A DNA stretch of 12,774 bases from contig CAMWXF010000020.1 of the NCBI GenBank assembly GCA_947178115.1, positions 1 through 12,774 on the forward strand. The letters are read 5' to 3'. The notes beneath the pieces were generated by a model that ran no database searches, was not told the origin of the DNA, and saw nothing but the letters and a program-made list of their open reading frames with translations. This document shows positions 1-5,890 of the stretch, piece by piece. The translations under genes were made by a program, and so were the position numbers. How positions within the stretch are numbered: the stretch's first letter is position 1; every line of letters begins with the position of its first letter. The stretch is from an uncultured Lachnospiraceae bacterium (GTDB taxonomy: Bacteria > Bacillota > Clostridia > Lachnospirales > Lachnospiraceae).

Positions 1-591
1 AAGCGCCTTGCCCTTATTCATTCCTCTCGGAAAAATCTCCAGATAATTTTCGGCGGAACACGCTATATCCACTTCCTGACACCGCTCCAGGACCGGATAG
101 ATCTGCTGTATCAAGGACGGTTCCGCGCCCACTAACAGCTTATTCGGACCAAACCGCTCCTGCTGCCATCGCTTAGCAAGCTCCTCTACTGACGCCACTT
201 CCGCCATGCGGTCTATCACGCGCTCCTCCGTCTCCACGAACCTGTCCTTAGCTGTCACATACCACTGTCTTTCGCGAAAGATCCAGAGCGGAATCCCGAA
301 AAGCCTGACTCTTTCATAGACATCCTTCATCGTCTCTACTGACAGATATTCGGCATGTATGCACTGATCGTCTTTAATGATATAAGTCCCTGCATTGCAT
401 GCCAGTATGCACGTAATCCCAAGCTGCCTGACGATCATATCCGTAGCTGCGGGCATTCTTCCCGTGATCAGCGCTATCTTCACACCCTGCTTTGAGACCG
501 CTCTGATCGCTTCGATATCCCTGGGGTCTATCTCCTTACGGTCTGTCAGCAGTGTTCCGTCTATATCAATACAAAACAACTTGTATGTCAT
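1..591 (-). CDS. Cof-type HAD-IIB family hydrolase, C-terminus cut by window edge
   Basis: This is a haloacid-dehalogenase-superfamily phosphatase of the Cof (IIB) type; such cytoplasmic enzymes usually remove phosphate from sugar phosphates or related metabolites. The visible 197 residues begin MTYKLFCIDIDGTLL, giving HAD motif I with the nucleophile Asp9 and the acid/base Asp11. Motif II is the Thr43 of ALITGR, and the CNAGTYI segment fits the ICxNGA segment seen in this family. The last visible residues, PRGMNKGKAL, match the conserved stretch with the motif III lysine. Family members are about 260-280 residues, so roughly the last quarter, including motif IV, lies outside the window. The ATG at 591 is chosen because AAAGGA lies 12 bases upstream; an in-frame ATG at 603 directly abuts that same AAAGGA and so has no usable spacing. 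It follows the small membrane protein gene by 39 bases with no terminator between them, so it is probably the distal gene of the PTS operon. The substrate is unknown. Confidence 0.9.
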   Translation of the reverse strand, partial: MTYKLFCIDIDGTLLTDRKEIDPRDIEAIRAVSKQGVKIALITGRMPAATDMIVRQLGITCILACNAGTYIIKDDQCIHAEYLSVETMKDVYERVRLFGIPLWIFRERQWYVTAKDRFVETEERVIDRMAEVASVEELAKRWQQERFGPNKLLVGAEPSLIQQIYPVLERCQEVDIACSAENYLEIFPRGMNKGKAL

Positions 592-630
592 GACGTTATC
601 CATTCCTTTCGCTTTGCACAGGTACAGAGT

Positions 631-942
631 TTATGTCAATGTCTTCCCAGCCTCCGCCATTTCCGTACCTTCGATCACGCGGATCATCTTCTCCACATTC
701 CGGCGTCCGTTCTTAATTCCGAGATTCAAAACCGCCGCTGCGGCAAAGCCCAACACCATGAGACAAATGCCAAGAATGCCGGGAAAAAGATGAGAAGGAG
801 TTGCTGACAGACCCGCATAGGCCGTCGCTACGCCAATGGTCGAGACAACTATGGCAAGTTTTTTCCAAACATTGATCTTCTTGAGAGCAGCCGTCTGCAT
901 TCTGGCTTCTGTCAACAGATGTTCTTTTTCTACAGCATTCAT
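631..942 (-). CDS. Small membrane protein of the PTS operon, function unknown
   Basis: This is a 103-residue protein I do not recognise. It has a charged, Glu/Lys-rich N-terminal stretch (about residues 1-28), then two hydrophobic segments at about 29-46 and 53-74 separated by a short Thr/Ser/Pro turn (SATPSHLFPG). A basic, probably cytoplasmic tail follows (IKNGRRNVEKMIRVIEG). Two helices with both ends charged suggest a hairpin membrane protein with both ends inside. The ATG at 942 is well supported by AGGAGG seven bases upstream. The gene lies 18 bases after IID and before the HAD gene, so it is very likely co-transcribed with the PTS. It could be an accessory or stability factor for the IIC/IID complex, but nothing in the sequence proves that. 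It is real rather than a shadow because of its ribosome binding site, its membrane-type composition and its tight operon spacing. Confidence 0.8.
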   Translation of the reverse strand: MNAVEKEHLLTEARMQTAALKKINVWKKLAIVVSTIGVATAYAGLSATPSHLFPGILGICLMVLGFAAAAVLNLGIKNGRRNVEKMIRVIEGTEMAEAGKTLT

Positions 943-960
943 GGCATAACCTCCTATTAA

Positions 961-1794
961 TTAATAAGCCAGACCCGGATCAAAGAATCCAACCAGTACA
1001 CCGACAAAAGCAACTACTACCAGAATCAACATAACCTTGATCGGTGACATTTTCTTCTTGGCCATCAGGAACCAGCATACTATGATAAATACCGATGTCA
1101 ACAGACCCGGAAATACGTCGTTTAATTTATCCTGCAATACCAGATACGGTTCGCCGGCATCATTTAACAGCTTCAGCGAGGTTTGAACGCTTACCCACGT
1201 CGCAGCTACCGCACCGATGACGATACCGCCCAATGTGGAAACGGATTCTCTGAGCGCCTCACCCTGCGCACCGATCAGGAAGTCTACCGCTTTACCGCCG
1301 AGACTGTAACCTTTGAAGTAAAGGAATCTCATACCAAAGTAAGCAAACAGGTTCCATACGATAATGTAGAAGATCGCGCCAAGCGGTGAACCGCCTGTGG
1401 ACATACCCAGTGCAATACCGAGCAGGATCGGGATCACGGTTCCTACTACCAGGGAATCACCGATTCCGGCTACAGGTCCCATCAGACCGGCACGCAGGCT
1501 GTTGATCGTCTCGTCGTCCACGTCGTCCGCTCCGTTTGCTCTCGCTTCTTCCAGACCTGCCGTCATACCTACGATAACCGTACCTAACTGCGGCTCCGTA
1601 TTGAAGAATGCTGTGTAGGTATTCATTGCATTTGCTTTGTCATCTTCATTCTGATATAACTCTTCCACTAACGGAAGCATGGCGCACAGATAACCGAATG
1701 TCTGCATATGCTCCTGTGAAAAACAGGTAAGGTGGCCATAGTACCAATTATGGAAGGACTTTAACAATGTTTTTTTCGATAATTTCTTTTCCAT
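961..1794 (-). CDS. PTS mannose/fructose/sorbose-family membrane subunit IID
   Basis: IID forms the sugar-translocating membrane complex with IIC in the mannose-type phosphotransferase system. The 277-residue product has the family's amphipathic N-terminus: a FSQEHMQTFGYLCAMLP stretch corresponds to the usual RS...Q..WNyerMq..Gf segment, though it diverges from the classical ManZ sequence. A loop then reads FFNTEPQLGTVIVGMTAGLEE, followed by the conserved glycine-rich LRAGLMGPVAGIGDSL motif (about residues 101-116). Hydrophobic helices follow to the C-terminus, with the last at about residues 251-271. The length is normal for IID. Translation is probably coupled to IIC: only two bases separate the IIC stop from this ATG. 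The GAGGAGGAG ribosome binding site, eight bases upstream, is itself the codons for the acidic Glu tail of IIC. Substrate specificity cannot be read from the sequence. Confidence 0.96.
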   Translation of the reverse strand: MEKKLSKKTLLKSFHNWYYGHLTCFSQEHMQTFGYLCAMLPLVEELYQNEDDKANAMNTYTAFFNTEPQLGTVIVGMTAGLEEARANGADDVDDETINSLRAGLMGPVAGIGDSLVVGTVIPILLGIALGMSTGGSPLGAIFYIIVWNLFAYFGMRFLYFKGYSLGGKAVDFLIGAQGEALRESVSTLGGIVIGAVAATWVSVQTSLKLLNDAGEPYLVLQDKLNDVFPGLLTSVFIIVCWFLMAKKKMSPIKVMLILVVVAFVGVLVGFFDPGLAY

Positions 1795-1796
1795 GA

Positions 1797-2639
1797 TCAG
1801 ATCTCCTCCTCTTCATCATCCATCACACCGTCTGCCAGTTCCGGTTTCCTTATGGAAAGTATCTTGAGCTTATAAATAATGATTGCAAACATACCGGCTA
1901 CTACCGTTGCGGATACCAGGTTGATTCCCATAGATGCTGCCAGTACAAAACCGAACAGGAAAGGAATAAAGTCTGCCGCACCCTTTACGATCTGCTTTAA
2001 CAGGATTGCAATACCTACGCAGGGAAGCAGGGAACCTACTGTAAATAATGTTTTCATTGCGATACCGTCCATAGGAAGCGCTGTCTTAATTACTTCTACC
2101 ACGTTTGCACCCAGCTTACACATGATCATGGTCGGGATGAAAGAGCAGAGGATATGTGAGATCCAAGGTAATCCCATATCTACCAGATAGAGTTTCTTGT
2201 ACTGTCTGTTCTCAACTGCTTTCCAGCCTATATGCTGCCATAACAGATTGATGGTTGCTGTTCCGTAGAATAATACAGTTCCTAATGTACCAACCATAGT
2301 ACCGAAAGAAGTTGCAAGACCTTGCCCCTCCGTGGAAGCTGCGTCAAGACCGTAGCTCTTCAAGGCTACCATTGCCAGCGGAATACCTATGTAGCTGACC
2401 GCACGCACATCCGCCGATACCGTTCCGCCCGGTGTAACCAGAGCGATGTAAACGATCTGCATGGCACATCCTACTAAAATACCTGTCGGAACATCTCCTA
2501 AAATAATTCCGCACACAAGACCACCAATAAGCGGTCTTCCCAGCGTGTAGTTACCGATGGAAGTACCACCCAGACCAGGCATACTTGCCAAACACGCAAA
2601 CAAACCTAAAATAATAGCTTGTATCCAACTGATTTCCAT
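1797..2639 (-). CDS. PTS mannose/fructose/sorbose-family membrane subunit IIC
   Basis: This is the integral membrane IIC channel/substrate-binding subunit of a mannose-family PTS, 280 residues and of normal length. It opens with a hydrophobic segment (WIQAIILGLFACLASMPGLG). The conserved motif region follows, including LGRPLIGGLVCGIILGDVPTGILVGCAMQ (about residues 33-61), which is strongly typical of the family. The next stretch (ALVTPGGTVSADVRAVSYIGIPLA) also matches the known IIC pattern of a Pro-Gly-Gly turn before a helix. Later hydrophobic segments include SLLPCVGIAILL and FIPFLFGFVLAASMGINLVSATVVAGMFAII, given here only as regions. The C-terminus is acidic (DDEEEEI), and its codons double as the IID ribosome binding site. 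The ATG at 2639 has GGAGGG about seven bases upstream. The gene lies 32 bases after IIB in the same operon. Confidence 0.97.
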   Translation of the reverse strand: MEISWIQAIILGLFACLASMPGLGGTSIGNYTLGRPLIGGLVCGIILGDVPTGILVGCAMQIVYIALVTPGGTVSADVRAVSYIGIPLAMVALKSYGLDAASTEGQGLATSFGTMVGTLGTVLFYGTATINLLWQHIGWKAVENRQYKKLYLVDMGLPWISHILCSFIPTMIMCKLGANVVEVIKTALPMDGIAMKTLFTVGSLLPCVGIAILLKQIVKGAADFIPFLFGFVLAASMGINLVSATVVAGMFAIIIYKLKILSIRKPELADGVMDDEEEEI

Positions 2640-2671
2640 ATTTTTCCCTCCTACTGTCTAAGTTACTTGAT

Positions 2672-3166
2672 TTAGTTAAATCCGAACTGGCCTCTGAATT
2701 TCTTCCAGTTGCCGATCGCTTCGTCCTTCAATAATGCAAATTCCACACTGTAACCTGCATTCATGATATTCTCAAGGGCCTGCGCCTCTTCCTGCGTGAT
2801 CGACTGGTTATTTCCAAGCTTCGTGGTGCCCGGTCTGTCGTTGCAGGGTCCGATGATCACCTCGTTAATGCCCGGTTTGAATCCCTGTTCTACCAGAATC
2901 TTCTCCATATCCAAAGGATTCTTGGTAATCAGGAAATAATTGTCCTTGCTGTCAAGTACCTTCTGGCATTTCTCCTTGAACTCATCCAGTGTCCACACAA
3001 AAGTCTTCTTGCCGCTTGCGCTCTTATATGCTGCCTTCAGCACGGAATTGCCTGCCGCCGCATTGTTGACTGCGATCAAACCGTCGCAGGGATACTCCAA
3101 AGCCCATCTGGTACATGTCTGTCCGTGAATCATACGATCGTCTACACGAATAAATGATACTGCCAT
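2672..3166 (-). CDS. PTS mannose/fructose/sorbose-family cytoplasmic subunit IIB
   Basis: IIB accepts the phosphoryl group from IIA and passes it to the incoming sugar at the IIC/IID complex. The 164-residue protein begins MAVSFIRVDDRMIHGQ, which is the classical IIB active-site segment; His14 is the phosphorylated residue by family analogy. Further family features are the GLIAVNNAAA segment, the LITKNPLDMEKIL region, and the NEVIIGPCNDRPGTTKL stretch leading to the conserved turn before the C-terminal helices. The length is standard for a free-standing IIB, with no IIA-IIB fusion. The ATG at 3166 has AGGAGG about seven bases upstream, and the gene starts 15 bases after the IIA stop codon. 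It is the second gene of the PTS unit. Confidence 0.97.
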   Translation of the reverse strand: MAVSFIRVDDRMIHGQTCTRWALEYPCDGLIAVNNAAAGNSVLKAAYKSASGKKTFVWTLDEFKEKCQKVLDSKDNYFLITKNPLDMEKILVEQGFKPGINEVIIGPCNDRPGTTKLGNNQSITQEEAQALENIMNAGYSVEFALLKDEAIGNWKKFRGQFGFN

Positions 3167-3181
3167 TTTCTATTCCTCCTT

Positions 3182-3610
3182 TTAAATGTCATCCTCTGAA
3201 TCTTCACTTGTGATCTGAAACTCTTTTAACTCTTCCCTTGCTTCGGGAATCAACATCCCCGGCAGATCTGAAAGTTCCATGCCGTCTTTCATCAACACGG
3301 CGCTCAGCGCTAAAGGAAGGCTCATTCCGCCAACCATTACCGTCCGCTCTAACAGACCTTTCTCTGCGATCACATTCGCCGCCGTTGTAAGCGGTGATCC
3401 CCCTACCAGATCGCCGAACAGCAGGATCTCATCCTCTGCTCCTACTTTTTCAAGGCACTTTCTTACATTGTCTGCGTACACATCCGATCCCATTCCGTTC
3501 TCTAGGCTTACCGAGAGAATATCTTCTCTTCCTCCGCCTGCCAGCATGTCGAGTGCGCTGTGCAGTCCCGGTGCAAACATGCCATGACTGACTAACATAA
3601 CATATTTCAT
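3182..3610 (-). CDS. PTS mannose/fructose/sorbose-family cytoplasmic subunit IIA
   Basis: IIA takes phosphate from HPr and hands it to IIB. The product starts MKYVMLVSHGMFAPGLHSAL, where His9 in the SHG motif is the expected phosphorylation site of the ManX-type IIA fold. Later residues include LLFGDLVGGSPLTTAA, the family's D-x-x-GGSP segment, and TVMVGGMSLPLAL. The C-terminal tail is acidic (SEDSEDDI). With this start the protein is 142 residues, the usual IIA size. The reading frame stays open upstream to an ATG at 3718, but the extra 36 residues look nothing like IIA and overlap the hairpin and palindromes. The ATG at 3610 has GGAGGG seven bases before it, so I use it. This is the first gene of the PTS group; it follows a 151-base regulatory gap after the solute-binding protein gene. 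Confidence 0.95.
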   Translation of the reverse strand: MKYVMLVSHGMFAPGLHSALDMLAGGGREDILSVSLENGMGSDVYADNVRKCLEKVGAEDEILLFGDLVGGSPLTTAANVIAEKGLLERTVMVGGMSLPLALSAVLMKDGMELSDLPGMLIPEAREELKEFQITSEDSEDDI

Positions 3611-3634
3611 TTCAGTTCCCTCCTTCTCATATTC

Positions 3635-3640
3635 AGTATA
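3635..3640 (-). promoter_or_regulatory. Candidate -10 box for the PTS genes (weak)
   Basis: Reading on the minus strand there is TATACT 25 bases before the IIA start codon, placed so that a transcript would begin at about 3627 with a short leader holding the ribosome binding site. No good -35 box lies 16-18 bases upstream; TTGCAT at 3655-3660 is only 14 bases away. A poor -35 would fit an activator-dependent promoter, and the tandem palindromes at 3690-3725 would then be centred at about -69 and -92. This is inference from spacing only. Confidence 0.3.
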
Positions 3641-3665
3641 TGTCCTTAACTGTAATGCAAGTATA

Positions 3666-3708
3666 TAAAAAAAGCGGCACATGTTCATCTCACATGTGTC
3701 ACCTTTTT
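3666..3708 (-). terminator. Terminator-like hairpin between the solute-binding protein gene and PTS IIA
   Basis: On the minus strand CACATG (3693-3698) pairs with CATGTG (3678-3683) around a 9-base loop. The stem extends outward with one mismatch and G-T wobbles to about 11 pairs, then into an A-run facing a run of seven T. This is the shape of an intrinsic terminator for the upstream signalling operon, or an attenuator if transcription reads through to the PTS genes. The 5' arm overlaps one of the two palindromes. The wobbles and the mismatch make it weaker than the terminator at 8245-8274. Confidence 0.55.
3690..3702. promoter_or_regulatory. Proximal copy of a tandem palindromic operator candidate
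   Basis: The sequence TCACATGTGTCAC matches TGACAnnTGTCA with one mismatched pair. It is identical at 11 of 13 positions to the copy at 3713-3725. It lies upstream of the PTS IIA gene and within the 5' arm of the terminator-like hairpin. The two-base gap between half-sites resembles the 7-2-7 geometry known for NarL, so the response regulator encoded at 5181-5864 is the natural candidate binder; this is inference. Confidence 0.5.
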
Positions 3709-3712
3709 CGCA

Positions 3713-3725
3713 TGACATTTGTCAC
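3713..3725. promoter_or_regulatory. Distal copy of a tandem palindromic operator candidate
   Basis: The sequence TGACATTTGTCAC contains a perfect TGACA/TGTCA inverted repeat with a two-base centre. It lies 23 bases from the start of the proximal copy, about two helical turns, so dimers bound at both would sit on the same DNA face. It lies between the solute-binding protein stop codon and the PTS genes. Confidence 0.55.
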
Positions 3726-3761
3726 TTTTATATATGATTATTATCACAAAACGAAATTCAC

Positions 3762-5117
3762 TCATTCCTTGCTGCGGGTTTTCAGAAATTTATTAATCTC
3801 GCGATTCCATATGATCTGTTCCATACTGATATTGGAGCTGCCCTCCATAATATCCCGGACCGCTTTATCCACCTCCGCTACGGCCTCCCCGCTGTATCTG
3901 AATCTGGGTGTTATCGCTGCATTTTCCACTGCACTGCTTAATACCCGCATATTCAGCCCGCCGTGATCTCCCGCACTGTCTATAAGCAGTTGCAGCGCCA
4001 TATCCGATTCTGTTACATCCCGCAGGACGGATACCCCTTCCGAATAAGTAAATATTTCTGATTGAATCCTCTCATCTCCGGAGAGCAGCTTCATAAATTC
4101 CCACGCATATCCCGGCTGCGATGTATCCGCATTCATCGCAAGCAGCAAGGTGTCCAGCTCCGATATATTGTCGCCGCCCTCTCCGGAGGGCATAGGTATG
4201 CATTCCCACTCAAAACCGGAATACTTCTTGATGCTGAGCGGATAGGGCTTATATGCCCGATACTCTGAAAAAAACATCGGCTGGAATGCTACCCTGCCCA
4301 GATCAAAATCTTTACCGGTGACATTATATCCGCCGTAGAGGCCTTCCAGTTTCTCTATAAAAAGAATTGCTTCCCTGACTCCTTCAGCAGTCAGATTGCA
4401 TTCCGTGCCTTTCCGGTCAAAAAGCTGTACTCCGTTGGAGTCGAATGCGTCCGACCATGTATACCCCACTGTGCCGAAGCGGTCGGGAATCCCGTCACTG
4501 TCCGTATCCTTCGTAACTCTACTGCAGATTTCATAGAAATCCTCCCAGGTCCAGTCCTCTCCCGGCAACTCGATTCCTTCCTCTTTCAAAATCGTCTGAT
4601 TGACAAACATCAGCTTCGGTGCACATTCATAAGGCAGCGCATATTGTTCTTCCCCGTACTGTCCGCATTGAAGCGCGGAGGAATAAAAGCTATCCTTGTC
4701 GAAATCATTATCCTCTTCCATCAGCTCATCCAGATCCTTTAATGCACCGATCTCCGCCAGATCGTTGAAATTTTCTCCGAATACCAGAAACACATCCGGA
4801 GCCTTGCCGAGTATGATCTGCTCCGCCAGCCATTCAGGATAATTTTCCTTCAGAATACCGCTGACATACTCCACTCTCACACCCTTATGCTCCTCCTCAA
4901 ACAGTGCGATCGCATCCTCTAAGATCTGATAAGAATAACCGTTCTGCACTTCCCAATAGCTGTCGGAGAATACGCCTACCGTTATCACCCTATCCTTGTT
5001 GAAAGAAATTTTCCGGTAGATGCCGCTCATGATGACCGCCGCACTCATAAACAGTGCCGCGCCCACCAGGATCATCCATCTGTTTCTCTTCTTTACCTTA
5101 TCCACACTAATGCCCAT
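3762..5117 (-). CDS. Membrane-anchored extracellular solute-binding protein, family 1 type
   Basis: The protein resembles ABC sugar-binding proteins of the SBP_bac_1 type. From the ATG at 5117 it is 451 residues with a basic N-terminus (KVKKRNR) and one hydrophobic helix at about residues 14-34. The binding-protein body follows: VGVFSDSYW, an ILEDAIALFEEEHKGVRVEYVSG segment, GKAPDVFLVFGENFNDLAE, YALPYE and WTWEDFYEIC. A DTDSDGIPD loop (about 204-212), common in this family, is also present. There is no Cys lipobox after the hydrophobic segment, so it looks permanently anchored rather than a lipoprotein. No permease or ATPase is nearby; it follows the response regulator gene and precedes the PTS, which suggests a sensory or capture role. 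The start is uncertain: GAGAAAGG ends one base before the ATG at 5117, an in-frame TTG at 5150 lies at the edge of a small hairpin, and a GTG at 5105 has 13-base spacing. Confidence 0.88.
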   Translation of the reverse strand: MGISVDKVKKRNRWMILVGAALFMSAAVIMSGIYRKISFNKDRVITVGVFSDSYWEVQNGYSYQILEDAIALFEEEHKGVRVEYVSGILKENYPEWLAEQIILGKAPDVFLVFGENFNDLAEIGALKDLDELMEEDNDFDKDSFYSSALQCGQYGEEQYALPYECAPKLMFVNQTILKEEGIELPGEDWTWEDFYEICSRVTKDTDSDGIPDRFGTVGYTWSDAFDSNGVQLFDRKGTECNLTAEGVREAILFIEKLEGLYGGYNVTGKDFDLGRVAFQPMFFSEYRAYKPYPLSIKKYSGFEWECIPMPSGEGGDNISELDTLLLAMNADTSQPGYAWEFMKLLSGDERIQSEIFTYSEGVSVLRDVTESDMALQLLIDSAGDHGGLNMRVLSSAVENAAITPRFRYSGEAVAEVDKAVRDIMEGSSNISMEQIIWNREINKFLKTRSKE

Positions 5118-5150
5118 GCCTTTCTCACAACCTGAGAATTTGTAAACCAA

Positions 5151-5165
5151 GACGCTAACAGCGTC
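5151..5165. repeat. Short perfect inverted repeat in the gap after the response regulator gene
   Basis: GACGCT and AGCGTC form a perfect 6-base stem around a 3-base loop between the response regulator stop codon and the solute-binding protein start. There is no T-run after it, so it is not an intrinsic terminator. It could tune expression or mRNA stability of the downstream gene. Confidence 0.45.
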
Positions 5166-5180
5166 GGCACAAATTTGGAT

Positions 5181-5864
5181 CTACGCCTTTTCCTCATCCT
5201 CAAATATCCTATTGACCGCACCGGTCTGTACAGCCCATATGGCCAGCTGTGTCCGATCCCGCAGATCCAATTTACTTAAGATTACACTCAGACCGTTTCT
5301 GACGGTTCCCTCGGAGAGATTCATTTTAGCCGCGATCTCCTTGTTGGACAGACCGCTTCCCACCAGGGCAATGATACGCCATTCCGTCTCCTTCAAATCA
5401 GCGGCGCTTGCCTCATCGACACGAATGGTAATGTTCGACTGCGCCATCTTGGAGAACAGCTTTACCACCTTGGACGCGATATCGCCGTTGATCATGGCGG
5501 TTCCCTCATACACTTTTCGCACGGCATCCGACAGCTCTTTCATGGAAACTCCTTTTAACAGGTATCCGCTGGCTCCGTTCTTCAACGCATTAAACACATA
5601 TTCGTCATCATCAAAAGTGGTCAGGATAATGATTTTGATGTCGGGATAGTTCTCCTTAATAATCTGCGTGCAGACCACGCCGTCCATCTCCGGCATCCTG
5701 ATATCCATCAGAATGACATCCGGCTTGTTCTTCCTGACAGAGCGGACTACCTCCACCCCGTTCGTCACCGTGTCCGTCACCTCAAAATCCTTCTCGCTGC
5801 CGAGTATGATCGACAAACTCTGCCTGATCAATTCCTGATCGTCCGCAATCAAAATCTTAATCAT
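5181..5864 (-). CDS. NarL/FixJ-type response regulator
   Basis: This is a two-domain transcription regulator of 227 residues, acting in the cytoplasm as the partner of the histidine kinase encoded just upstream. The receiver domain (about 1-120) has the acidic pocket Asp8-Asp9, the phosphorylation site Asp54 in ILMDIRMPEMDG, Thr82/Thr83 in ILTTFDDD, and the conserved Lys104 in GYLLKG. The C-terminal LuxR-type helix-turn-helix spans about 156-218; its recognition region reads LSNKEIAAKMNLSEGTVRN, then a dimerisation helix with LDLRDRTQLAIWA. The ATG at 5864 is the only suitable in-frame start. Its ribosome binding site is unclear: AAGGGA lies one base away and AAAGG about 14, so it may rely on coupling to the kinase gene, which ends 26 bases upstream. 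Candidate target sites are the TGACAnnTGTCA palindromes before the PTS genes. Confidence 0.96.
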   Translation of the reverse strand: MIKILIADDQELIRQSLSIILGSEKDFEVTDTVTNGVEVVRSVRKNKPDVILMDIRMPEMDGVVCTQIIKENYPDIKIIILTTFDDDEYVFNALKNGASGYLLKGVSMKELSDAVRKVYEGTAMINGDIASKVVKLFSKMAQSNITIRVDEASAADLKETEWRIIALVGSGLSNKEIAAKMNLSEGTVRNGLSVILSKLDLRDRTQLAIWAVQTGAVNRIFEDEEKA

Positions 5865-5890
5865 GTCCCTTAACCATACCTTTCAATCTT

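Noticed and set aside
3611..3718. Upstream extension of PTS IIA to the ATG at 3718
   Set aside because: The extra residues do not resemble IIA, overlap the hairpin and palindromes, and the ATG at 3610 has a much better ribosome binding site.
3611..3761. Sigma-54 (-24/-12) promoter for the PTS genes
   Set aside because: Some mannose-family PTS operons use sigma-54, but no GG at -24 pairs with a GC at -12 at the correct spacing, and no LevR-type activator is present.
3611..3761. CcpA cre site upstream of the PTS
   Set aside because: I found no good match to the cre pattern in this gap; the palindromes have a different consensus.
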